Source: an uncultured Bacteroides sp.
Lineage (GTDB): Bacteria; Bacteroidota; Bacteroidia; Bacteroidales; Bacteroidaceae
Direction: 5' to 3'
Length of the DNA stretch: 21,132 bases
Assembly (NCBI GenBank): GCA_905201685.1
Contig: CAJKOW010000034.1
Coordinates: 1-21,132 of the forward strand
Shown piece by piece: positions 6,887 to 14,342 of the stretch; position 1 is the first letter of the stretch; every line of letters starts with the position of its first letter. Below the pieces are notes generated by a model. The model ran no database searches. It was not told the DNA's origin and saw nothing but the letters and a program-made list of their open reading frames with translations. A program made the translations under genes and the position numbers.

Positions 6887-7161
6887 ATAAGAAAGCCGCA
6901 CCGATGATGTGATGAAACTCCGAATGACATGGTTTGAGTGCTCGTCCTCTTTGTAATCCACCGACTCAAAGGTTACCCCGAAGGGCGTGGCCCGCCATTG
7001 AGAAGCGAAGCTTGTCTCGGTATTTCATAAAAATTGATGAGTTTCCCGATCCAATCAATGCGGCTATTTTTTCTATAACAAAGATAAGAAGTTTATATGA
7101 AAGAAACAAGCAATTAAACAATTTTGTGCTTTCCAGCCTTATTTTTCCTGCTTACAGACAT
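6887..7161. other. Intergenic region between converging operons
   Basis: No supported gene. A minus-strand frame of about 60 codons runs from near 7026 to its stop at 6842 and contains a protein-like stretch (GVTFESVDYKEDEHSN), but it has no start codon and crosses the terminator hairpin. The plus-strand frame at 6934-7275 runs into rplT antisense and is not credible. The rest is AT-rich filler. Confidence 0.5.
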
Positions 7162-7198
7162 AAAAAAGATGCCGCCTCCCCTCAAGGGAGCCGGCACC
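7162..7198 (-). terminator. Terminator of the rplT operon
   Basis: On the minus strand GGTGCCGGCTCCC pairs with GGGAGGCGGCATC around a TTGAG loop, with one G-G mismatch and one wobble pair, followed by TTTTTT. It starts 28 bases after the rplT stop. Confidence 0.9.
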
Positions 7199-7226
7199 TA
7201 TCAGTCTTTCAAATTATCAGAGTCTT

Positions 7227-7577
7227 TTATGCAGCCTTAGCCTTGGCAACAATAGCCTTGAATGCTTCGGGATGATTCATAGCCAAATCGGCCAACACCT
7301 TACGGTTGATTTCGATACCGGCTTTGTGCAAAGCACCCATCAGTTTGGAATAAGACATACCCTCCAAACGTGCAGCTGCATTGATACGTTGAATCCACAA
7401 CGCACGGAAATTTCTCTTTTTGGCCTTACGGTCACGGAACGCATAAGTCAAACCTTTCTCCCAAGTATTCTTGGCTACGGTCCAAACGTTCTTTCTTGCA
7501 CCAAAGTAACCTCTGGTCAATTTCAAAATTTTCTTTCTTCTTGCTCTTGAAGCAACATGATTTACTGATCTTGGCAT
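7227..7577 (-). CDS. rplT: 50S ribosomal protein L20
   Basis: This 116-residue, highly basic protein binds 23S rRNA early in large-subunit assembly. The N-terminus MPRSVNHVASRARRKKILK, the GYFGARKNVWTVAKN and FRALWIQRINAAAR segments, and the C-terminal globular part ending in FKAIVAKAKAA are typical. Length is standard. It is the last gene of thrS-infC-rpmI-rplT, 102 bases after rpmI, with a strong terminator behind it. L20 often autoregulates this operon in other bacteria; I could not identify the RNA target here. Confidence 0.98.
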   Translation of the reverse strand: MPRSVNHVASRARRKKILKLTRGYFGARKNVWTVAKNTWEKGLTYAFRDRKAKKRNFRALWIQRINAAARLEGMSYSKLMGALHKAGIEINRKVLADLAMNHPEAFKAIVAKAKAA

Positions 7578-7679
7578 AGTTTTTTTGTTTTTTGAATGTT
7601 AGCGCCATTGCTTTGAGACAACAGACTTAAAGCTAATGCATTCGGTTAATAACTTTAATACTTTAAGTACACTTTTCGA

Positions 7680-7877
7680 TTACTTCATTGCTAAGAGTTC
7701 CTTCACCTGGCTAACATTTGTTCTGTCAACCAATGTAGAATAACACAAGTTTCTCTTTTGCTTTTTAGTCTTCTTAGTCAGAATGTGACTGTGAAAAGCA
7801 TGCTTTCTTTTGATTTTACCCGTTCCGGTAAGAGTGAATCTTTTTTTAGCACCGGAGTTCGTCTTGATCTTTGGCAT
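7680..7877 (-). CDS. rpmI: 50S ribosomal protein L35
   Basis: This 65-residue basic protein has the L35 pattern MPKIKTNSGAKKRFTLTGTG, followed by KIKRKHAFHSHILTKKTKKQKRNL. It is a small structural part of the large ribosomal subunit. It lies 73 bases after infC and 102 bases before rplT, the normal gene order. Both gaps are AT-rich and show no clear separate promoter. Confidence 0.98.
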   Translation of the reverse strand: MPKIKTNSGAKKRFTLTGTGKIKRKHAFHSHILTKKTKKQKRNLCYSTLVDRTNVSQVKELLAMK

Positions 7878-7950
7878 CTTACTTTAAACTTTTAAATTAT
7901 TAATAATATGGTTACGCACTATACCGTGGCGCAACACACTTTTTCCAATA

Positions 7951-8553
7951 TTATTCTTCCTCTCCTGCGTTGCGCTGAACATTCTTAGGCTCTTCGGCAG
8001 GTTTCGGAGCAGCAGCCTTCTTGGGGCTGCCAGGTTTTTTGGGTGAAAGTTGGATGGTCATCCGTTTTCCTTCCAGAATAGGCATCTGATCCACCTTGGC
8101 ATAGTCCTCAAGGTCGTTGGCAAAACGAAGCAGCAATACTTCACCTTGTTCCTTGAACAGGATGGAACGTCCCTTAAAGAATACGTAAGCCTTCACCTTA
8201 TCGCCATCTTCCAAAAAGCCTTTGGCATGTTTCAACTTGAAGTTGTAATCATGATCGTCGGTTTGAGGACCGAAACGGATCTCCTTCACATTGACCTTTA
8301 CCTGCTTGGCTTTCTGTTCCTTCTGACGTTTCTTTAGCTGATACAGAAATTTAGAGTAATCGATTATACGACAAACAGGGGGTTGAGCATTAGGAGAAAT
8401 CTCCACAAGATCCGCTTCATGTTCCTCAGCAAGCTTTAAGGCCTGCGCTATCGGATAGACTTTCGATTCTACTTCATCGCCCACTATACGGACTTCTTTG
8501 GCACGGATTTGTTCGTTAATCCGATGTTGCCCTTTTAAGCTGTCATTCTTCAT
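7951..8553 (-). CDS. infC: Translation initiation factor IF-3
   Basis: IF-3 binds the 30S subunit, prevents premature 50S joining and proofreads start codon and initiator tRNA. The N-domain starts HRINEQIRAKEVRIVGDE. The signature APPVCRIIDYSKFLYQ-type segment is at about 57-72, a lysine-rich linker at 73-90 and the C-domain at 90-170. Residues 171-200 are a proline-, lysine- and glutamate-rich tail (SPKKPGSPKKAAAPKPAEEP) absent from enterobacterial IF-3. The start is a plain ATG at 8553, unlike the AUU start known in E. coli infC. A -7 box overlapping the thrS stop could give infC its own promoter. Confidence 0.97.
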   Translation of the reverse strand: MKNDSLKGQHRINEQIRAKEVRIVGDEVESKVYPIAQALKLAEEHEADLVEISPNAQPPVCRIIDYSKFLYQLKKRQKEQKAKQVKVNVKEIRFGPQTDDHDYNFKLKHAKGFLEDGDKVKAYVFFKGRSILFKEQGEVLLLRFANDLEDYAKVDQMPILEGKRMTIQLSPKKPGSPKKAAAPKPAEEPKNVQRNAGEEE

Positions 8554-8666
8554 TAATAACTTTTAGTTCCGGTTTGTTGTTTTATTATTACTACTAAATT
8601 TTCTATATATTACATCAAAAGCGTCATCTGCGCACACACATTCAGCTTTGCTTTTGCAATTGGGCG

Positions 8667-8674
8667 CAAATTTA
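8667..8674 (-). promoter_or_regulatory. Putative internal promoter for infC-rpmI-rplT
   Basis: The minus strand reads TAAATTTG, an exact TAnnTTTG match, overlapping the thrS stop codon. No good -33 TTG is seen. It would give infC a leader of about 105 nt and allow ribosomal genes to be expressed apart from thrS. Confidence 0.4.
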
Positions 8675-10612
8675 CCACTTATTTATCATATTTTGCACTT
8701 CCTCGTAGATTTTTTTTGCGAAATCCTCGAATTTCATCGTACCCTGGTCGCCTTCACCTTGCTTACGAACAGAAACTTCACCGTTCTCGGCTTCTTTCTC
8801 GCCTACAATCAGCATATAAGGAATGCGTTTCATTTCGTTGTCGCGGATCTTACGTCCTATCTTCTCATTACGTTCATCGACAATAGCACGGATATCATAC
8901 TTCTTCAGATTGTTCTTTACCTCATTGGCATAGTCGTTGAACTTCTCGCTGATAGGCAGAATAGCAACCTGATCGGGTGTCAGCCACAAGGGGAACTTAC
9001 CGGCTGTATGCTCGATAAGGACAGCGACGAAACGTTCCATCGAACCGAACGGTGCACGGTGAATCATGACCGGACGGTGCTTCTGGTTATCGGCACCGGT
9101 ATATTCCAATTGGAAACGTTCGGGCAGATTGTAATCGACCTGAATAGTACCTAACTGCCAACGGCGTCCGATGGCATCTTTCACCATGAAATCGAGCTTC
9201 GGACCATAGAAAGCAGCCTCACCATATTCGATCTTGGCAGGCAATCCCTTCTCTTCGCAAGCCTCGATGATGGCGCGCTCAGCCTTTTCCCAGTTTTCAT
9301 CACTGCCGATGTACTTATCGCGATTGACCTTATCGCGCAAGGATATCTGAGCTTCAAAGTTCTGGAAGTCCATGGACTTGAATACGATAGAAATGATATC
9401 CATTACACGCAAGAACTCTTCCTTCACCTGATCGGGACGACAGAACAAATGCGCATCGTCCTGCGTAAAACTGCGCACACGGGTCAGTCCGTGCAGCTCA
9501 CCACTCTGCTCGTAGCGGCAAACGGTTCCGAACTCGGCAATACGCAAGGGCAGATCTTTATATGAACGTGGAGAGTTCTTGTAGATCATACAGTGGTGAG
9601 GACAGTTCATCGGTTTCAGGAAGTATTCCTCGCCTTCTTCCGGGGTCTGGATAGGTTGGAAAGAATCCTTTCCATACTTGGCATAATGGCCCGACGTGAT
9701 GTACAGCAACTTGTTGCCGATAGGCGGACACATTACTTCCTGATAGTCGTAACGGCTCTGGATGCGGCGCAGGAAGTCTTGCAGACGAATGCGCAAGGCA
9801 GCTCCCTTGGGTAACCACATCGGCAAACCCTTACCTACTGTGTCGGAGAACATGAACAGATCCATCTCCTTACCGATCTTACGATGATCGCGCTTCTTGG
9901 CTTCTTCCAGCAGAACGAGATATTCATCGAGCAGTTTTTTCTTCGGGAAAGTAATACCATAGATACGTGTCATCATCTTGCGGTTTTCCTGTCCACGCCA
10001 GTACGCTCCGGCAACAGAAGTCAGCTTAATGGCTTTGATAGGTGCAGTGTTCAACAAGTGCGGACCACGGCACAAGTCGGTAAAGGAACCCTGTGTATAA
10101 GTAGTGATATGTCCGTCTTCCAGTTCGGATATAAGCTCACACTTGTATGTTTCTCCACGCTCTCCGAACATTTTCAGGGCGTCGGCTTTCGAAATATCTT
10201 TTCTGACTACCGCTTCTTTCTTGGCGGCCAATTCTGCCATCTTCTTCTCGATAGCCGGGAGGTCAGACTCTTTAATCGGAGTTTCTCCCGGATCGACATC
10301 GTAATAGAAACCGTTTTCGATAGCCGGACCGATACCAAACTGAATGCCCGGATATAATTCCTGCAAGGCTTCGGCCAACAAGTGGGCACTCGTATGCCAG
10401 AAGGTATGTTTTCCCTGCTCGTCTTCCCACTTATACAACACTACTTCAGCATCCTCATTAATAGGACGTCCCAAGTCATAAGTTTCTCCGTTTACGCCGC
10501 AAGCCAGCACTTCCTGTGCCAGGCGCGAACTAATGCTTTCTGCAATCTGCAGTCCCGTCACTCCGTCGTTGTACTCCCGGACAGAGCCGTCAGGAAAAGT
10601 AATCTTTATCAT
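8672..10612 (-). CDS. thrS: Threonyl-tRNA synthetase
   Basis: It charges tRNA-Thr with threonine and edits mischarged Ser-tRNA. The 646-residue product has an N-terminal TGS domain (about 1-60) and an editing domain with HTSAH at 73-77 and CRGPH at 181-185. The class II catalytic core has PMNCPHHC (zinc ligand Cys337), RYEQSGELHGLTRVRSFTQDDAH (His388) and the motif 3 segment GSMERFVAVLIEH. An anticodon-binding domain ends in EEVQNMINKW. I start at MIKITFPDGS (ATG 10612). The in-frame ATG at 10648 would add 12 unlike residues and falls within the predicted -7 box, so it is unlikely to be used. It heads the infC-rpmI-rplT group, 118 bases before infC. Confidence 0.97.
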   Translation of the reverse strand: MIKITFPDGSVREYNDGVTGLQIAESISSRLAQEVLACGVNGETYDLGRPINEDAEVVLYKWEDEQGKHTFWHTSAHLLAEALQELYPGIQFGIGPAIENGFYYDVDPGETPIKESDLPAIEKKMAELAAKKEAVVRKDISKADALKMFGERGETYKCELISELEDGHITTYTQGSFTDLCRGPHLLNTAPIKAIKLTSVAGAYWRGQENRKMMTRIYGITFPKKKLLDEYLVLLEEAKKRDHRKIGKEMDLFMFSDTVGKGLPMWLPKGAALRIRLQDFLRRIQSRYDYQEVMCPPIGNKLLYITSGHYAKYGKDSFQPIQTPEEGEEYFLKPMNCPHHCMIYKNSPRSYKDLPLRIAEFGTVCRYEQSGELHGLTRVRSFTQDDAHLFCRPDQVKEEFLRVMDIISIVFKSMDFQNFEAQISLRDKVNRDKYIGSDENWEKAERAIIEACEEKGLPAKIEYGEAAFYGPKLDFMVKDAIGRRWQLGTIQVDYNLPERFQLEYTGADNQKHRPVMIHRAPFGSMERFVAVLIEHTAGKFPLWLTPDQVAILPISEKFNDYANEVKNNLKKYDIRAIVDERNEKIGRKIRDNEMKRIPYMLIVGEKEAENGEVSVRKQGEGDQGTMKFEDFAKKIYEEVQNMINKW

Positions 10613-10644
10613 AGTAGAATTATTGATATTCAAATTTTCAACGC

Positions 10645-10652
10645 GCAAAAAT
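10645..10652 (-). promoter_or_regulatory. Putative thrS promoter -7 box
   Basis: The minus strand reads TATTTTTG, matching TAnnTTTG, about 33 bases before the thrS start. A -33 element is not obvious. Confidence 0.45.
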
Positions 10653-10693
10653 AGCTATTTCTTTTTGATAATCCATCTTTTAGCAAAAAAATG

Positions 10694-12739
10694 TTATTCG
10701 CTTCTGTCGGTGAAACGCTTAATGACATTATAGGCTGACACGATGCCCAGTTCGCCGGCTTTACTCAAGTCTATAAGTCCCTGCTTGTTATTGCCAAGAT
10801 AGATGTGAACAAGACCCCGGTTGAAATATGCCTCACCGAATTCCGGATTCAGTTCGATGGCTTTGTCATAATCGGCAACAGCAGCCCGATAGTCTTTCAA
10901 CAGTGCAGAAACATTGCCGCGGTTATAGTAACCATAAACAAAGTCGGGGGCAAGCTCGACAACGTGATTCAGATCGTCGCGAACGATATTATAATCAACC
11001 GTTGTCACTTCGGATTTCTTCGATTTATCGACATTGCCTCCAATCGATGAAGAAGTTGCACCGTCCTGACTTTCTTCTGCTTTCTGATACTCCAACTGCT
11101 TGCAACGCACTAAAGCGCGCATAAAGTAAGCCGGGAAGAACGTATCATCCAACAAAATACTTTTGGTAAAGTCATCGACCGAGCTGTCGAAATCCTGCAC
11201 TAAATAAAAGTCAAGTCCGCGCATAAAGCGTTTTACGGCATTACGGTCATCGGCCACGAGATCCGCTGTATGCGAGTCGATCAAAGCAAAATGGAAACGA
11301 ACCTGCTCCTCCGTCAAAGGTGCCTCCATGTTAGTGATGCGCAACATTTTCGGGAAAAGTTTGGAACGGTTCAGATCATCGATGTAGTGATGGAAATGGA
11401 CTGTACGCTTCACATCGCTCACCTTTTCGTAATACGTCAAAGCATACATGGGTTCCAACTTGATAACCACGTTGCGATCTTGTACACGGCCGCGGTAGTC
11501 GCTCGTATAACGCTGTTCAAACTCCGAATCGTCTGCTATCACAATCTTACGATAGTTCTCCATATTCTTATCGGACTTTTTACGGGTCTTACTATCGCTC
11601 TCAGAAGAGCTGTTGTCGGCTACATCCTTGTTCTTCCCCGATGCCGCATCGTTCCGTTTATCAATCTGCATCTTCATGATCTTAAATTCATCCTGCTCGG
11701 CTCCTTTGGCATCACCGATTTTCTTCCGGGCCTGTGCACGCTGATAATATCCGGCCAAGAAATTCGGATAGGCATCTATTACCTTCGTATAGTCACTGAT
11801 AGCTCCGCGATAATCACCCGTTTGCGCACGCAGCAAGCCACGGTTGAATGTCGCCATCATGTTGTCCGGCTCAATCTGAAGCACAAAATCAAAGTCTTCG
11901 ATAGCGCGGTTATCGTCACCGACCTGTGCACGTAGCAGTCCTCGGTTATAGTGCCCCAGGAAATTATTGGGATCAATGTCCAAAGCCAGATCATAATCGC
12001 TCATGGCACCCCTTAAATTATTCTGATGGAAACGAGCCAACGCACGGTTGATGTAATTTCCGGCATTGCGGGCACTCAGATGGATGGCCTGGTCAAGATC
12101 GCTCTCAGCCTCCTTATACTTACCCTGCTGAATGCGTACGACCGCACGCGCACTCCAGCCATCGGCATCATAGCGGTCTATCTCGATGGCCTTTTCGAAA
12201 TCGTTCAATGCCTGAATGGTATCGTTTTGCTTCAAATAGACCTCGCCACGCATCAGGTAAGCGGGCGTGTAGCGTGGTGAGATAGCCAGCAGTTTGTCCA
12301 AATCCTCCTTCGCCGAATCGTAATCTTCCTTCCGTATATGGCACAGTGAAAGATTGTGCCACAGAATGACGTTCTCCGGATCGTACTTCAAGGCTGTCTG
12401 ATAGTCTTCGATCGCTCCATCGAACTTGTTTTGCCGGATGCGTGCCAATCCTCTGATCTGATAGGCTCCTACGACAAACGGATTGCGCTGGATGGCTTCA
12501 TCACAGTCGGCTTCGGCTCCTTGAAAGTCTTCCAAATTAATCTTGGCCAGGCCACGGAAGAAATAGGGTTCGAACAGATAAGGCTTCGCATTAATCACCT
12601 GATTGAAGTATTGAATAGAAAGAACGTAATCTTCGAAATACAAAGCATTGCGGGCAATAGTCATGACTCGCTCTGTATTGATCTGTGCACACAACAATGC
12701 GGGAAACAGTATAAGGAGTGCTAATATTTTTTTCACCAT
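10694..12739 (-). CDS. Exported tetratricopeptide repeat protein
   Basis: This is a 681-residue protein of unknown role. Residues 1-18 (MVKKILALLILFPALLCA) form a signal peptide; the cysteine does not sit in a good lipobox, so periplasmic rather than lipoprotein is favoured. About nine or ten TPR units fill residues 25-350, with repeated W/YxxRGLAR-type and A-x-x-D-Y/F-x-x-A-I-x-x-x-P patterns. A charged serine/lysine linker covers about 360-395. Residues 400-490 are a non-TPR region, and more TPR units lie at about 500-545 and 590-665. TPR arrays hold protein partners; the partner is unknown. It lies between def and thrS on the same strand, with a TActTTTG box at 12769-12776. Confidence 0.85.
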   Translation of the reverse strand: MVKKILALLILFPALLCAQINTERVMTIARNALYFEDYVLSIQYFNQVINAKPYLFEPYFFRGLAKINLEDFQGAEADCDEAIQRNPFVVGAYQIRGLARIRQNKFDGAIEDYQTALKYDPENVILWHNLSLCHIRKEDYDSAKEDLDKLLAISPRYTPAYLMRGEVYLKQNDTIQALNDFEKAIEIDRYDADGWSARAVVRIQQGKYKEAESDLDQAIHLSARNAGNYINRALARFHQNNLRGAMSDYDLALDIDPNNFLGHYNRGLLRAQVGDDNRAIEDFDFVLQIEPDNMMATFNRGLLRAQTGDYRGAISDYTKVIDAYPNFLAGYYQRAQARKKIGDAKGAEQDEFKIMKMQIDKRNDAASGKNKDVADNSSSESDSKTRKKSDKNMENYRKIVIADDSEFEQRYTSDYRGRVQDRNVVIKLEPMYALTYYEKVSDVKRTVHFHHYIDDLNRSKLFPKMLRITNMEAPLTEEQVRFHFALIDSHTADLVADDRNAVKRFMRGLDFYLVQDFDSSVDDFTKSILLDDTFFPAYFMRALVRCKQLEYQKAEESQDGATSSSIGGNVDKSKKSEVTTVDYNIVRDDLNHVVELAPDFVYGYYNRGNVSALLKDYRAAVADYDKAIELNPEFGEAYFNRGLVHIYLGNNKQGLIDLSKAGELGIVSAYNVIKRFTDRSE

Positions 12740-12768
12740 TTTGTCTTACAAATACTTATAAACGAAAA

Positions 12769-12776
12769 CAAAAGTA
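12769..12776 (-). promoter_or_regulatory. Putative -7 box for the TPR gene
   Basis: The minus strand reads TACTTTTG, matching TAnnTTTG, 29 bases before the start codon. No convincing -33 element is seen. Confidence 0.4.
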
Positions 12777-12872
12777 ATGCATTTCGCTTACTTGACCGGA
12801 CTTAGGAAAGAGTTTTTCCGTAAGTTTTTGAGTTTTTTAGTATCTCCAAACTTTCTATTCAAAAGCCACGAA

Positions 12873-13427
12873 TCATCTCACGGTCTTCACCCGATAAGTA
12901 CAATGAGCCTTTCCCTTCAACATTGCATTCAGCTTACCTTTGATCATCTGCTTACGAAGAGGAGACAAATGGTCGATGAACATTTTTCCCTCCAGATGAT
13001 CAAACTCATGCTGCATCACACGAGCCAGATAACCTTCGACTATCTCGTCGTGCTCAACCATATTTTCATCCATATACTTGACATGAATCTTATCGCCACG
13101 TTTCACTGACTCATGAATACCGGGCAAACTCAGACAACCTTCTTCCATCGACACCTCATCGCCCATGACCTCAAGGACATGTGCATTGATGTATGCCTTA
13201 CGAAAGTCTTTATACTCGGGCATATCTTCGGACAAAACATTCAAATCGATCACTACCACACGAATAGGGAGTCCGATCTGAGGAGCTGCCAACCCTACTC
13301 CATCGGCATGGTCCATTGTTTCAAACATGTTGGCTATCAACTCCTTCAAGTTAGGATAATCGGGGGTGATATCCTCTGCCACTTTTCTCAATACGGGTTG
13401 TCCGTACACATAAATGGGTAAAATCAT
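12873..13427 (-). CDS. def: Peptide deformylase
   Basis: It removes the formyl group from the N-terminal methionine of new proteins as they leave the ribosome. All three motifs of this metalloenzyme are present in 184 residues: GVGLAAPQIG at 43-52, EGCLSLP with metal ligand Cys98, and QHEFDHLEG with ligands His140 and His144 and catalytic Glu141. The C-terminal tail after residue 160 is short and basic. The start MILPIYVYGQPVLRKVAE is typical of the Bacteroidetes form. It lies 288 bases after ruvX and 133 bases before the TPR gene, all on the minus strand. Confidence 0.97.
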   Translation of the reverse strand: MILPIYVYGQPVLRKVAEDITPDYPNLKELIANMFETMDHADGVGLAAPQIGLPIRVVVIDLNVLSEDMPEYKDFRKAYINAHVLEVMGDEVSMEEGCLSLPGIHESVKRGDKIHVKYMDENMVEHDEIVEGYLARVMQHEFDHLEGKMFIDHLSPLRKQMIKGKLNAMLKGKAHCTYRVKTVR

Positions 13428-13478
13428 AACTCTATGTTTTTTATATATTATTTAAGTTCCACATGTAATACTTTCCTG

Positions 13479-13660
13479 GAAGTTAAGAAGTTATAACTCC
13501 GCTTTGCTCTGTTAGAAGTTAAAGCCGATAGTCTTGCAAAAGAGAAAATTGGCAGTAACAGGTCTATTGACTTTTAACTTCTAAGCCCACCTTAGTGGGC
13601 GATAACTTCTTCTAACTCCTTTAACTTCTACAAGTTTCGCACTTGCGAAACTTGAGTATA
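13479..13660. repeat. Composite inverted non-coding repeat between ruvX and def
   Basis: GAAGTTA occurs three times on the left (13479, 13487, 13515) and its complement TAACTTC three times on the right (13575, 13603, 13622). TAGAAGTTAAA at 13513-13523 pairs exactly with 13573-13583. Inside the right half are two perfect hairpins: GCCCAC-CTTA-GTGGGC at 13585-13600, and an 11-bp stem at 13631-13654 (CAAGTTTCGCA and complement, 2-base loop). No protein is encoded. The arrangement looks like an interspersed, folded repeat. Confidence 0.75.
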
Positions 13661-13715
13661 TTATTTCAGATATACAAAATACGGGATTCCTGCAAATGGG
13701 AACAGGCCTTCCACA

Positions 13716-14135
13716 TCAACGCATCCCGCGACTCTCCAAATAAGTTTGCAGAATAATTGTAGCACTGACTTCGTCAACCAAAGCCTTGTTCTGGCGGTCT
13801 TTCTTTTTCAGACCAGCTTCCAGCATCGTACGATGGGCCAATACAGAAGTAAAGCGTTCATCAACATACTCGACGGGGATATCAGGCAGCCTTTTCTTCA
13901 GCGAACGCACAAAAGGCTCGATGCGCTGCATGTTTTCTGACATTTCATTGTTCATTTGCTTGGGAAGTCCCACCAGTATCCTTTCGACCTGCTCTTTGGC
14001 AACATAATCAAGAATAAACGACAACAGCTGATGCGTAGGAACTGTAGTCAATCCATTCGCTATCATCTGCAAAGGATCAGTCACAGCTATTCCAGTGCGC
14101 TTCCGTCCGTAATCTATGGCTAATATTCTACTCAT
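13716..14135 (-). CDS. ruvX: RuvX/YqgF, putative Holliday junction resolvase-like nuclease
   Basis: This 139-residue RNase H-fold protein is linked to pre-16S rRNA 5' processing and Holliday junction resolution in studied bacteria. The fold's motifs are present: ILAIDYGRKRTGIAVTDP with Asp8, ILVGLPK at 53-59, YVDERFTS at 90-97 and DEVSATIILQ with Asp121. I start at MSRILAIDYG (ATG 14135). A longer frame to 14249 adds 38 residues unlike the family and runs through the upstream terminator. The -7 box at 14144-14151 lies only 8 bases before this ATG, so the mRNA may have almost no leader. Confidence 0.92.
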   Translation of the reverse strand: MSRILAIDYGRKRTGIAVTDPLQMIANGLTTVPTHQLLSFILDYVAKEQVERILVGLPKQMNNEMSENMQRIEPFVRSLKKRLPDIPVEYVDERFTSVLAHRTMLEAGLKKKDRQNKALVDEVSATIILQTYLESRGMR

Positions 14136-14143
14136 AATCGGCG

Positions 14144-14178
14144 CAAAATTACGATTAAAAATCGAAACCTGCACCAAA
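14144..14178 (-). promoter_or_regulatory. Putative ruvX promoter
   Basis: The minus strand has TAATTTTG at 14144-14151 and TTTG at 14175-14178, separated by 23 bases, slightly more than usual. The box is just before the start codon. Confidence 0.45.
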
Positions 14179-14195
14179 TCAGACACTATAATGTA

Positions 14196-14230
14196 AAAAA
14201 GGGCATCCGAACTGTCCGGATGCCCTTTTT
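14196..14230 (-). terminator. Terminator of the xylose operon (after xylE)
   Basis: AAAAAGGGCATCCG and CGGATGCCCTTTTT form a 14-bp stem with a 7-base loop and T-runs on both strands, so it can work in either direction. It lies 113 bases past the xylE stop and just upstream of the ruvX promoter. Confidence 0.92.
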
Positions 14231-14342
14231 CCTCATTGCCAAACGGCATTGTTCAGGCAAACATTGCCGATTGAGTTGCCAGACATTGATTGTCACTTCG
14301 TCTGACACCACTTTTATATCTATAATCCTACTGCCGAAGAAA

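Noticed and set aside
6934..7275. Plus-strand 113-codon ORF
   Set aside because: It runs through the rplT terminator and into rplT antisense; the composition is mixed and there is no promoter.
12800..12840. Hairpin ACTTAGGAAA...TTTCCGTAAGT as the def terminator
   Set aside because: The T-rich side lies on the plus strand, where no gene precedes it; on the minus strand no T-run follows.
14136..14249. 38-residue N-terminal extension of RuvX
   Set aside because: It is encoded across the xylE terminator hairpin and the ruvX promoter, and is unlike the family.
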